A stretch of 42,658 nt of DNA. Source: a virus. Shown here piece after piece: positions 31,268 to 38,301 of this stretch. The stretch spans positions 1 to 42,658 of the IMG/VR virus record IMGVR_UViG_3300044611_001113, one strand, 5' to 3'. The notes below the pieces were generated by a model. The model was not told where the DNA came from and searched no databases. It worked only from the letters and a program-made list of their open reading frames with translations. Numbering within the stretch: position 1 is the stretch's first letter; each line of letters opens with the position of its first letter. A program made the position numbers and the translations under genes.

Positions 31268-31443
31268 AACAAAAACCCACCACCCACGGCGGCCCGCGCA
31301 AAGGCGCAGGCCGCAAAGCCGGATCTGGCAAGGGCCGCACATATGTTTCAAAAACCGTGGCGATGTCGGAAAAAACATGGCAGAAGCTCGACCGCCAGCG
31401 AGGCACGATGAGCAGAGGGAAGTTTATCGAGTCGAAACTTTGA
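31264..31443 (+). CDS. 59-residue basic protein with GGPRKGAGRK motif, ribbon-helix-helix-like
   Basis: Starts in an ATGA overlap. GGPRKGAGRKAGSGKGR is the common basic opening of small phage DNA-binding proteins; TVAMSEKTWQKLDRQRGTMSRGKFIESKL is strand-helix-helix, as in Arc/CopG types. It may regulate the accessory block or late genes. It closes the block right before two terminators. Confidence 0.65.
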   Translation: MKQKPTTHGGPRKGAGRKAGSGKGRTYVSKTVAMSEKTWQKLDRQRGTMSRGKFIESKL

Positions 31444-31463
31444 CTCGCCCGTAAAGTTATCAA

Positions 31464-31510
31464 ACCCGCCGCGCCTCTGCTTGCATGCGTAATTCGGCGG
31501 GTCTTTTTTT
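31464..31510 (+). terminator. Intrinsic terminator after the accessory block
   Basis: ACCCGCCG pairs with CGGCGGGT (31495-31502) around a 23-base loop, and seven T follow. Located 20 bases after the last accessory gene. Confidence 0.7.
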
Positions 31511-31612
31511 GTCAGAAAAACGACCACAATTTTCCGATACAATTTCTGGTTTAGAAACACCCCCGCGAACCCAAGCCACGCTTGAACTTCCGCGCAGATT
31601 CTAATCATCCCG

Positions 31613-31647
31613 AACACTACACTCGCCGAGTGTAGTGTTTTTCTTTT
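31613..31647 (+). terminator. Second intrinsic terminator
   Basis: Perfect 13-bp inverted repeat AACACTACACTCG-C-CGAGTGTAGTGTT followed by a T-rich run (TTTTTCTTTT). The single-base centre means a few pairs open to form the loop. Could also be a dimeric regulator site. Confidence 0.75.
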
Positions 31648-31811
31648 GTAAACTTTGACTCTCCCGCCTCCATGCAGGCAGGCGGACACACGACCGAAGC
31701 GGCCTCTCGTAGAAGCATACTTGCAACGGTGGGATGGGCGGCCATGTATGGTCCAAGACTCCCGAAAGCCCACGCTTGAAAAGGAAGCGCGCACCGTCCC
31801 TGCCATCTCCC

Positions 31812-31842
31812 CCTCCGTGTTCTCTGTGTCCTCGGTGGTCAA
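31812..31842 (-). repeat. Dispersed LTTEDTEDTE-type repeat, copy 2 (inverted)
   Basis: Reverse complement of the unit at 17765-17795, with 28 of 31 bases equal. On the minus strand it reads LTTEDTENTE. Located immediately upstream of a TTTGACA element and a head gene. Confidence 0.8.
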
Positions 31843-31848
31843 ACCCAT

Positions 31849-31871
31849 TTTGACACGCCCGCCGAGGCGTG
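31849..31871 (+). promoter_or_regulatory. TTTGACA start element with hairpin over the GTG
   Basis: TTTGACA, 13 bases, then the start codon. The spacer forms CACGCC-N6-GGCGTG, so the GTG start lies in the stem. The same spacing and spacer pattern (C-x2-CCGC-x3-GGC) occurs at 32140 and 36002. Confidence 0.55.
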
Positions 31872-32144
31872 ACTGACCTCGACAAAATCAGCGGAGTAAA
31901 ATCCTTCCTACGCCGCACCAAGACCCCAGCGGAACTCGAAGCCCTCGCGCTCGCCACCTTCGCGTCGGCCACCGAGGAAGTCGTCATCACCTCTCTGTCA
32001 TCCGACGGCACCGGAACAGGCGGGCAGGTCAGTTTTCCGAAGTGGCTGCTCCTCCAGGCAGTCGAAGAACTCCTCGCGGAAGGCCCGAACGGTCGCCAAC
32101 TTTTTGCCATCGCCGACCGCAGCAGATACGGCACCGCCGTTTGA
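31869..32144 (+). CDS. Small head gene between terminase and portal, unknown function
   Basis: 91 residues from GTG 31869. LDKISGVKSFLRRTKTPAELEALALATFASATEEVVITSLSSDGTG...SFPKWLLLQAVEELLAEG. It occupies the place of lambda gpW (head completion), but I do not see the gpW motifs. Probably a head assembly component or a portal partner. Ends in TTTGA, which is itself part of the next TTTGACA element. Confidence 0.6.
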   Translation: MTDLDKISGVKSFLRRTKTPAELEALALATFASATEEVVITSLSSDGTGTGGQVSFPKWLLLQAVEELLAEGPNGRQLFAIADRSRYGTAV

Positions 32145-32162
32145 CACGCCCGCCTCGGCGTG
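32140..32162 (+). promoter_or_regulatory. TTTGACA start element before the portal gene
   Basis: Second copy with the same 13-base spacer; CACGCC-N6-GGCGTG again includes the GTG start in the stem. The TGA of the motif is the stop codon of the preceding gene. Confidence 0.55.
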
Positions 32163-33647
32163 CCGTCAAAAATCAAAAAATCAAGTTGGGGAGGAACCCG
32201 CTCTGGCGCTGGTCGCCCGCGCAAGCTCGACGCAAAAGCAGCCGCATTTGAAGCCGCGCAACCTTCGCTAAATCGCGGCCTCGTATGGGTTCCGACTACA
32301 GACCCCAAGCGCGAGTTAACGGCCTACACGCGCATGGAAATCCTGCGTCTCGCGCGCTGGCTCTACAACAACGCACCGCAGGCCACCTACCTCGTCGAGC
32401 ATCTGGCACAACGCGCCATCGGAACCGGCATCGTGGTTCAGCCGAAAACTTCAAACGCCGCTTGGAACAAAAAGGTCGATCAGTATTTCGAGGATCGCGT
32501 CTGCGCAGAGGCATGGGCATTCGACGCATCGGCACAGGTCAATTTCTACACCGCACAATCTCTTATCCTTCGCCAAGTCGCCATTGACGGCGACTTCTTC
32601 GCGCAGTTCCTCAAGACCAGAGAAGGTGCCGCCCGCGTCCGCTTCATTGGCGGTGAAGCCATCGGCGGCTCTGCCAGCTTCGGCAACCCGGATGACATGA
32701 CCCACGACGGCGTGCGCCTCGACCAATTCGGCGCGCCCGCAGCCTACACGATCGGCGGCAAGGAAATCTCCGCTGACCAAGTGCTGCACATGCGGCACAT
32801 CCGCCGGCACGGACAACCGCGCGGCGTCTCGTGGCTCCACTCCGCAGTCTCAAACCTCCGCGACATCTCCGAAATAAATGGCTTCGTGAAAGGCGCATAC
32901 AAGGCAGGCGCACAAATTGGCTACATGGTGACCAGCACCGAAGTCGCCAAGATCGGCCTCGGTGCCGGACTCAAATCCACCACCAACGAAGTCGGCGAAC
33001 TTCAAACCACCGACCTGCCGAACGGCATCCTCCTCCCTCGCCTGAAACCAGGCGAAAAACTCGAAGCCTTCAAGAACGACATCCCCGGCCAGACCTACGA
33101 AGCCGTGATGCGCGCCCTCCGCTCGGATGTTGCCTTCGCCATCGGCCTCCCGCCGGAAGCCATGATGGTGAATGTCGGATTGGCGGGAACAGAGCAGCGC
33201 GCCGTTTTGGAAGTCACACAGAATTTCCTCGAGCGACTCCAGCAGCAGGTCATCGATCAGTTTTGCCGCCCTTTCTACAAATACTGGTTGTGGCATGAAA
33301 TGCAGGCCGGTCGTCTCGAATATCCCGGCGACGACTGGTGGCGGCACGAATGGCTCGCACCGCGCAAGATCACCGTGGACAGCGGCCGCGACGCCCGCGC
33401 TTACAGCGAGCAGCTCGACAAAGGCCACCTCTCTCCGACCCGATATTTCAACATGCTCGGCCTCCGCGCCACCGAGGAAGAGGACGATGTGATCGATACC
33501 TACCTCCGCCGCAAAGCCAAGTGCGACGCGCTCGGTCTGAACATTTCCGAAGTCTTCCCGAACTCCGTCAGCCGTGGCATCGCCGCGCAACAACCCGCCG
33601 AGCCGGATGACGACGAGCAACCATCTCAACCACCCGCACAAACATGA
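32160..33647 (+). CDS. Portal protein, lambda-type
   Basis: 495 residues from GTG 32160. LARWLYNNAPQATYLVEHLAQRAIGTGIVVQP (about 62-93), RVRFIGGEAIG and MRALRSDVAFAIGLPPEAMM (near 320) are the pattern of the lambda portal family (PF05136). It forms the twelve-part ring through which DNA enters and leaves the capsid. The basic N-terminus (SKIKKSSWGGTRSGAGRPRK) is unusual and may help bind DNA or the scaffold. ATGA overlap with the protease gene. Confidence 0.9.
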   Translation: MPSKIKKSSWGGTRSGAGRPRKLDAKAAAFEAAQPSLNRGLVWVPTTDPKRELTAYTRMEILRLARWLYNNAPQATYLVEHLAQRAIGTGIVVQPKTSNAAWNKKVDQYFEDRVCAEAWAFDASAQVNFYTAQSLILRQVAIDGDFFAQFLKTREGAARVRFIGGEAIGGSASFGNPDDMTHDGVRLDQFGAPAAYTIGGKEISADQVLHMRHIRRHGQPRGVSWLHSAVSNLRDISEINGFVKGAYKAGAQIGYMVTSTEVAKIGLGAGLKSTTNEVGELQTTDLPNGILLPRLKPGEKLEAFKNDIPGQTYEAVMRALRSDVAFAIGLPPEAMMVNVGLAGTEQRAVLEVTQNFLERLQQQVIDQFCRPFYKYWLWHEMQAGRLEYPGDDWWRHEWLAPRKITVDSGRDARAYSEQLDKGHLSPTRYFNMLGLRATEEEDDVIDTYLRRKAKCDALGLNISEVFPNSVSRGIAAQQPAEPDDDEQPSQPPAQT

Positions 33648-34759
33648 CCACACCCACCCCAAAATTCTATGCTCTGGAAAAAACCGCTGACAACGAAACC
33701 ACCGTTACGCTCTACGATGAAATCGGTGCTTTCGGCGCAGGCTCGAAAGAGTTCCTCGCTGACCTCGGTAAACTCTCTGGCCAACACATCCACCTCCGCA
33801 TCAATTCTCCGGGCGGCAGCGTCATCGAAGGCACGGCAATCTACAACGCCCTCCGCAGGCACGAAGGCGGCTTGACCGTCCACATCGACGCTATGGCCGC
33901 ATCGATGGCCAGCGTCATCGCAATGGCAGGCGCTCCCGTTTACATGGCCGACAACGCCCTCCTCATGATCCACAACCCGTGGACCGTCTCGATGGGCGAG
34001 AGCAAAGACCTCCGCAAAGAAGCCGACCTTCTCGACAAACTCAAAGTCAATCTCCGCAACGCCTATGTCCGCAAGACCGGCATCAACGCTGAAGAAATTG
34101 GCGCAATGATGGACGCCGAGACATGGCTCGATGCCGTCGAAGCCGTCGCCCTCGGTTTTGCCGACGCCATCGAGGAAGGCGTCGCCGCTGCTGCCAGCGT
34201 CACGCCTGACCAGTTGCGCGCTCGTTTTGACACCTTTGCAAAAGGAAAACCTATGGAAAACGAAAACCAACCCGCCATCGAGCCAGAAGTCGCCGCCACC
34301 GTCGTGAGCGAATCCGCTCCTGCCGAGCAACCCGCCATCGAACCCGCTCCTGAAGTTGTCGCCGAGACACCAGCACCTGAATCCGTCGAAGCTCCCGCGC
34401 CCGAAGTTGTCGAAGCTCCCGCCGAGCCTCAAGCCAAGCTCGCCGCCGCTGATGCAATCCTCGCCAAATACAACGCCGTCATCGCCGAGCGCGACGCCGC
34501 CGTGGCCGGACTCAAAGAAGCCAGCGCGAATATCGAATTCCTTCGCAGCGAAATCGCCGCCGAGCGCGAATCCCTCGCCCGCCTGGAGCGCAGCCTCGGC
34601 CTCTCAGCAGCTCGTGAAATCCCTGAAGTCCTGCCCACGCAGAACGCGGAAAACATCTACGACGCTTGGAAGAACGCCACCGGCGCAGAGAAGACCCGCA
34701 TCTTCCGCGCAAACCGCAAGGCTCTCGAAATCGCGGCCAAAAATTTGACACCGCAATAA
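33644..34759 (+). CDS. ClpP-type head maturation protease fused to scaffold
   Basis: 371 residues. Residues 1-~190 are a ClpP/S14 serine protease: INSPGGSV (53-60), catalytic Ser87 in MAASMAS and His110 in LLMIHNP. Residues ~204-371 are Glu/Ala/Pro-rich and coiled-coil, as for capsid scaffold. Protease and scaffold in one frame is the lambda C/Nu3 arrangement: the long product should cut the scaffold once the shell is built. The capsid gene follows 33 bases later. Confidence 0.88.
   Translation: MTTPTPKFYALEKTADNETTVTLYDEIGAFGAGSKEFLADLGKLSGQHIHLRINSPGGSVIEGTAIYNALRRHEGGLTVHIDAMAASMASVIAMAGAPVYMADNALLMIHNPWTVSMGESKDLRKEADLLDKLKVNLRNAYVRKTGINAEEIGAMMDAETWLDAVEAVALGFADAIEEGVAAAASVTPDQLRARFDTFAKGKPMENENQPAIEPEVAATVVSESAPAEQPAIEPAPEVVAETPAPESVEAPAPEVVEAPAEPQAKLAAADAILAKYNAVIAERDAAVAGLKEASANIEFLRSEIAAERESLARLERSLGLSAAREIPEVLPTQNAENIYDAWKNATGAEKTRIFRANRKALEIAAKNLTPQ
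34253..34759 (+). CDS. Nested scaffolding protein, internal start of the protease gene
   Basis: In-frame ATG at codon 204 of the protease gene, with AAAGGA placed about 7 bases upstream and a TTTGACA motif 20 bases upstream. It would make a 168-residue Glu/Ala/Pro-rich, coiled-coil scaffold without the protease, as lambda Nu3 does inside gene C. The ribosome-binding site is among the best-looking in the window. The reading is inferred. Confidence 0.6.
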   Translation: MENENQPAIEPEVAATVVSESAPAEQPAIEPAPEVVAETPAPESVEAPAPEVVEAPAEPQAKLAAADAILAKYNAVIAERDAAVAGLKEASANIEFLRSEIAAERESLARLERSLGLSAAREIPEVLPTQNAENIYDAWKNATGAEKTRIFRANRKALEIAAKNLTPQ

Positions 34760-34792
34760 TTCACGAAAACCCAACCAACCACCTAACACACC

Positions 34793-35698
34793 ATGGCCAC
34801 CACCATCTCATCCGACCTCAAACTGAATGTGGTTCTCGACAGCGCGCTCGTCGCCCTGCGCGAATCCCTTCTTCCCATCACCGCCTTCTCGACCGTCTTC
34901 AACTCGGTCCCGCTGCAAGGCACCGACAAGATCGCCGTTCCATTCTTCCCTCTCGCAACTGACGCGACGAGCGATTTCAACGGAACCTATTCTTTCGGCG
35001 ACACGAACGCGATCAACTCCCGCGAAGTCACCGTGAACAAGCGCAAATACCAAGCGCTCTCCTTCACATCGAGCGAACTCGCCCGCCAGCCTTTCTTCAA
35101 CGCCGAACAATTCGGCTTCCAGAAAGGCCGCAAGCTCGCCGAGGACATCCTCCGCGACATTCTCTCCGTCGTGACCCTCGCCAACTACGGCGCAGCGATC
35201 CACACCGGCGCAGCTTCTGCCTTCGACTCCGACGACATGATCACGATCAAGACCGCTCTCGACCAAGCCAAGTGGGCAAAGTCCAGCCGCGTCATGATCC
35301 TCGACAACGCTTATGAAGGTGCGCTCCTCAAAGACGCCAGCATCAAGAACGCCGCCGCAGTCGGCACAGCAAGCGCCATCCAAAACGGCCGCCTGCCACA
35401 GATCGCTGGCTTCGATGTTATCGGAACCAACTTGATCCCCGGCAACTCGCAGAACCTCGTCGGTATGGTCGCACTCCCAGAGGCAATCTTGGTTGCCTTC
35501 TCACCAATCAAGCCATCACCCGGCGTGCTCAACCACCTCACAGCCTACGAGACCGCAGTCGATCCAGAGACTGGCCTGACCATCGAGTATCGTAGCTGGG
35601 CAGACCCCGACACCGACACCGAGAAGCAAGTTCTCGAAGTCAACTACGGCTACGCCCTCGGCCACGCCGCCGCCCTCAAGCGCATCGTCTCAGCTTAA
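34793..35698 (+). CDS. Major capsid protein, HK97-fold
   Basis: 301 residues. DALVALRESLLPITAFSTVF at the N-terminus, VPFFPLATDATSDF, an EVTVNKRKYQALSFTSSELARQPF strand region, AIQNGRLPQIAGFDVIGTN and a C-terminal EVNYGYALGHAAALKRI agree with small coat proteins of the HK97 fold (P22 coat-like group). Its place behind protease/scaffold and before connectors supports this. No cleaved N-terminal delta domain is apparent; the scaffold is separate. Confidence 0.82.
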   Translation: MATTISSDLKLNVVLDSALVALRESLLPITAFSTVFNSVPLQGTDKIAVPFFPLATDATSDFNGTYSFGDTNAINSREVTVNKRKYQALSFTSSELARQPFFNAEQFGFQKGRKLAEDILRDILSVVTLANYGAAIHTGAASAFDSDDMITIKTALDQAKWAKSSRVMILDNAYEGALLKDASIKNAAAVGTASAIQNGRLPQIAGFDVIGTNLIPGNSQNLVGMVALPEAILVAFSPIKPSPGVLNHLTAYETAVDPETGLTIEYRSWADPDTDTEKQVLEVNYGYALGHAAALKRIVSA

Positions 35699-35703
35699 TC
35701 CTG

Positions 35704-35940
35704 ATGCGCCTCGCAATCACGCTCACTCGCACCGGCGACACTTGGCAGGTCAAGCACCTGCCAAGCGTCCCGCTCGGCGAGCAGCTCGCAGACTTCAAGG
35801 CCAAGCAAGTGGCCGGCGAATTCACCGCAGACGAGACGCTCGTTGTATCTCTTAACGATACTCTCAAGCGCCACGCGATGAAGCCATCCGCCGCACCCGC
35901 GCCAGTCGAAGTCGAAGAGTCACCCAAAAAGAAAAAATAA
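35704..35940 (+). CDS. Small protein after capsid, unknown function
   Basis: 78 residues. Starts MRLAITLTRTGDTWQVKHLPSVPLGEQ and ends in PVEVEESPKKKK, a charged tail. Five bases after the capsid stop and just before a terminator, so it shares capsid expression levels. Could be a decoration, head-fibre or assembly protein; no family is recognised. Confidence 0.6.
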   Translation: MRLAITLTRTGDTWQVKHLPSVPLGEQLADFKAKQVAGEFTADETLVVSLNDTLKRHAMKPSAAPAPVEVEESPKKKK

Positions 35941-35967
35941 CAGCGCATTCCCCGCGCCAGCCCGAAG

Positions 35968-36004
35968 ACGCCCGCCGGACTTAATCCGGTGGGCGTTTTC
36001 TTTT
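35968..36004 (+). terminator. Intrinsic terminator behind the capsid operon
   Basis: Twelve-pair stem ACGCCCGCCGGA / TCCGGTGGGCGT with loop CTTAA, then TTTTCTTTT. The best terminator in the window. It probably limits read-through so that capsid is made in excess over connectors. Confidence 0.85.
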
Positions 36005-36024
36005 GACACATCCGCACAGGCATG
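36002..36024 (+). promoter_or_regulatory. TTTGACA start element behind the terminator
   Basis: Third copy with a 13-base spacer (CATCCGCACAGGC) before the ATG. It begins in the last T residues of the terminator, so the terminator tail and the start element touch. Confidence 0.5.
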
Positions 36025-36345
36025 TCGCCAGCGCAAAAAGACCACCTCGAAAACCTCGCCGCCACCGCGCGAAACACGCTCCTCGGCAAGCCCGCCACAT
36101 TTCGCGGGCAGAGCATCCGCGTCGGTCTGTCTGCCATCGCCATCGGGCTTGATCTCGAAACCGGCGGTCTGCGCCAAGGCGGCGAATTCACCGCGCGCTT
36201 TCTCGCCTCCGCCCTGCAATCCGCTCCCCGCCGTGGCGAGCAGATCCTTGTGGATGGCAAGACCTACACCATCCACACCGTGCGCGAGCAGACCGGCACG
36301 CCCTTCGAGTTCGTCGCAACCATCGTCCCCGGCTCCGCTTTATGA
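36022..36345 (+). CDS. Head-tail connector protein (probable)
   Basis: 107 residues. A helix (KDHLENLAATARNTLLG) followed by beta strands (FRGQSIRVGLSAI..., GEQILVDGKTYTIHTVREQTG) is the general pattern of head-tail joining proteins of the lambda gpFII type. Position behind capsid and before the tail terminator candidate supports this. Coupled by ATGA to the next gene. Confidence 0.6.
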   Translation: MSPAQKDHLENLAATARNTLLGKPATFRGQSIRVGLSAIAIGLDLETGGLRQGGEFTARFLASALQSAPRRGEQILVDGKTYTIHTVREQTGTPFEFVATIVPGSAL

Positions 36346-36743
36346 ACGCAGCAATCGAATCATCCCTCCGCGAGTGGCTCCTCTCCACCGCCCCTTTCGC
36401 CGACTCCGCGATCTTCACCGGCCAATCTGCCGAGACTATCCCCGGTGACGCGCCGGTTGTATTCTGTGCCTGCGAGACCGTCGAGCCGGTCGCCATGGGC
36501 TATTTCAAATTCACGGCGCAGATCATTGTTTCCACGCCGTGCGTGATTGAGGAGTCGCTGCCAACGCATCTGGCGCTTTCGGATGCACTCAAGGCCGAAC
36601 TCTACGACATCGCGCCTCTCGTGGATTTCCTCCCTGCATCCATGCACCTTGCGGGCGTCACGCTGAATGCCTTCGGCCAATCTCAGGCCAGTGAGCGCTG
36701 GCTCACGACGGCCGAGATCGTCCTCGGGGTCATAGAAATTTGA
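36342..36743 (+). CDS. Tail terminator / tail completion protein (probable)
   Basis: 133 residues. IESSLREWLLSTAPFADSAIFTG, DAPVVFCACETVEPVAMGYFKFTAQIIVSTP and the regular strand-helix alternation match the size and layout of tail terminator proteins (lambda gpU-like). It lies just before the tail tube candidate, as usual. Ends in TTTGA, part of another TTTGACA. Confidence 0.6.
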   Translation: MNAAIESSLREWLLSTAPFADSAIFTGQSAETIPGDAPVVFCACETVEPVAMGYFKFTAQIIVSTPCVIEESLPTHLALSDALKAELYDIAPLVDFLPASMHLAGVTLNAFGQSQASERWLTTAEIVLGVIEI

Positions 36744-36774
36744 CACGCGACTTTTTGCGTAACCCGAAAAAAAC

Positions 36775-37149
36775 ATGGCTCTCTCACTTTACCGCTCCAC
36801 TCCCATTGCAAATGCCGTTTATGGCTGCCCGACTGTCTCTGGACTCATCGTGGAATCCTTCTCCGTCTCGGAGACGACATCACCCACCGAACAAAAAGAC
36901 GACGAGGGAAATATCATCGCCGTAGCGGTGCCTGATGCCGTCATGGAAATCAGCATCGAAGGTCTCCGCACAGGCTCGTTCTCGCAGACTGTTGGCGGCC
37001 TCCTGTCGATCACCATGCCAACAGGCATCACCCTCGGAGCCACGACGATTGTGACCGGCCTCACCACCACTTTCGCCTCTGAGCAGTTTGAAAAAATCTC
37101 CGTCGCCGCACGGTCATACAAGACAGCGATGACTGCGGCGACCTCGTAA
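36775..37149 (+). CDS. Major tail tube protein (probable)
   Basis: 124 residues. Beta-rich, with an ISIEGLRTGSFSQTVGGLLSITMPTGITLGATTIVTG segment. Small size, position between tail terminator and tail chaperones, and a strong hairpin behind it all suit a tail tube protein. No clear motif was seen. Confidence 0.55.
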   Translation: MALSLYRSTPIANAVYGCPTVSGLIVESFSVSETTSPTEQKDDEGNIIAVAVPDAVMEISIEGLRTGSFSQTVGGLLSITMPTGITLGATTIVTGLTTTFASEQFEKISVAARSYKTAMTAATS

Positions 37150-37163
37150 CTCTCCACCTCCTC

Positions 37164-37193
37164 GCCGGGGCAGTCGCGTAGCGGCTCCCCGGC
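37164..37193 (+). terminator. Large hairpin behind the tail tube gene (attenuator-like)
   Basis: GCCGGGG pairs with CCCCGGC, and after a single unpaired C the stem continues AGTCGC / GCGGCT around a GTA loop: 13 pairs in total. No T run follows, so a partial terminator or RNA-stabilising hairpin is more likely than full termination. It could set tube protein above downstream products. Confidence 0.5.
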
Positions 37194-37200
37194 AGGCCCA

Positions 37201-37244
37201 CCACGACAAATCCACGACAAATCCACGACAAATCCATGACAGCT
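37201..37244 (+). repeat. 11-bp tandem repeat running into a start codon
   Basis: Three exact CCACGACAAAT units, then a fourth, altered unit CCATGACAGCT in which the C-to-T change makes the ATG of the next gene (37236). Confidence 0.9.
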
Positions 37245-37628
37245 ATTTTTTCCACCCGCGACCTCAAGCTCGCCTCGATCCTCACCACTCTCGGTTTTGA
37301 GTTCGAGAATCCCGCCGCTCCTGCCACACGCATCCGCCGCGAATCCGGCGAGGAGTCCACCGTCTTCCACTTCCTGGCGAATCACCCCACGAACGGCCAA
37401 GCCGCCGATGAGGTCATGCGCGCCTTTGCTGCCGGCGAGGACTACATCGCCGCGCACCAGGATGAACCGCTGGCCTACATGCTCGCCGTGCTGCGCAACC
37501 GCGATGAACTCGTATCCGTGGTCAAGCAGACGCCTCGCCAAGTCGTTTTCGAGCGCAACGGCCGCATCATTTCCATCAGCGAAAACGCCACCGAGGCGGA
37601 CAAGAAACGCTTCGCCAAATTCATGTGA
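37236..37628 (+). CDS. DUF5659-like tail-region protein
   Basis: 130 residues. STRDLKLASILTTLGFEFENPAAPATRIRRESGEESTVFHFLAN has the DLxLASxLxxxG...FxF shape of DUF5659-type proteins (from memory), followed by a helical part (QAADEVMRAFAAGEDYIAAHQDEPLAYMLAVLRNRDEL). Function unknown; located between tail tube and chaperone genes. Confidence 0.7.
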   Translation: MTAIFSTRDLKLASILTTLGFEFENPAAPATRIRRESGEESTVFHFLANHPTNGQAADEVMRAFAAGEDYIAAHQDEPLAYMLAVLRNRDELVSVVKQTPRQVVFERNGRIISISENATEADKKRFAKFM

Positions 37629-37666
37629 TCCCCAGATCACCAACGAAAAACCCAACGAAAGACTAA

Positions 37667-38071
37667 ATGAAAAAGACACCCGAAAACACCGATTACGAAA
37701 CCGACGACGAAGCCCTCCGCGAAGCCGCATTCCGCGACGGCCCGCGCAAGGCAGGCAAATGGAAACTCCGCCCGTGCGTCCCCGCCACGATCTCCATCAT
37801 CCGGTCCAACATGCTCGAGAAGCGCGACGAGTTCTGGTTCGTCGCCGCATTCGCCTTCGTCCACATCGCCCCGATCGATGATGTCATCTCGGTGGACAAC
37901 GACCCCATTGCTTTCAACGCCGCCGTGCGCCGCTGGCAGCTTGATAACCTCACGACCCTCGAGGAACAAAACGAACTCTCCGCACTCGTCTCCGCAGCCT
38001 GGGAGCGCGTGAACGCCGCCGAGACGAAGGCCAAGCACGCCTCCACCGGAAGCACCGAGTCGGGAAAGTAG
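37667..38071 (+). CDS. Tail assembly chaperone G-like protein (short form)
   Basis: 134 residues. FRDGPRKAGKWKLRPCVPATISIIRSNML is followed by a helical domain (IAFNAAVRRWQLDNLTTLEEQNELSALVSAAWERV). Its last two codons before TAG are GGA AAG, preceded by G, forming the slippery GGGAAAG that lambda uses for gpG/gpGT. Place upstream of the tape measure gene and the frameshift site identify it as the chaperone that coats the tape measure protein during tail assembly. Confidence 0.75.
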   Translation: MKKTPENTDYETDDEALREAAFRDGPRKAGKWKLRPCVPATISIIRSNMLEKRDEFWFVAAFAFVHIAPIDDVISVDNDPIAFNAAVRRWQLDNLTTLEEQNELSALVSAAWERVNAAETKAKHASTGSTESGK

Positions 38072-38301
38072 CATCCCCCAACTGGCTCGCCTCCTATGTT
38101 TACAGACTCGCCAGTGTCACCGGTTGGGGGTTCCACGCCTGCATGTGGGAGATCCCCTATGCTGCCGGGTTGCAAATCTTGGACGCCGATTCATTCGCTC
38201 GCGGCATACCTCGCGTATATCTCCGCGACAATCCGCAGGCGGATTTTGACTCGGTCGCTGCAATAGACGCCGTTCTCGGAAAGCTAAATTCTCATGCCTA
38301 A
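37667..38301 (+). CDS. GT-like frameshift product of the tail assembly chaperone
   Basis: A -1 slip on G-GGA-AAG (38062-38068), immediately before the TAG stop, moves reading to a frame open to 38301. The fusion would have 134 + 77 = 211 residues. The added part (VASPNWLASYVYRLASVTGWGFHACMWEIPYAAGL...) is Trp-rich, as T domains are, and it has no start of its own. In lambda the minor GT form binds the tail tube protein while G binds the tape measure. It overlaps the next gene by 8 bases. Confidence 0.75.

Larger units (their letters stand above)
31444..31868. other. 425-bp gene-free stretch before the head genes
   Basis: No credible gene. It contains two intrinsic terminator-like hairpins (31464 and 31613), an inverted copy of the LTTEDTEDTE-type repeat (31812) and the first TTTGACA start element (31849). 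A CCACGCTTGAA motif appears twice (about 31576 and 31770). A late promoter would be expected here but no clear consensus is visible. Confidence 0.7.

Noticed and set aside
33626-34432. 268-residue minus-strand reading over the protease-scaffold gene
   Set aside because: Gly/Phe/Asp-rich shadow without motifs, opposite to a clear ClpP-type gene.
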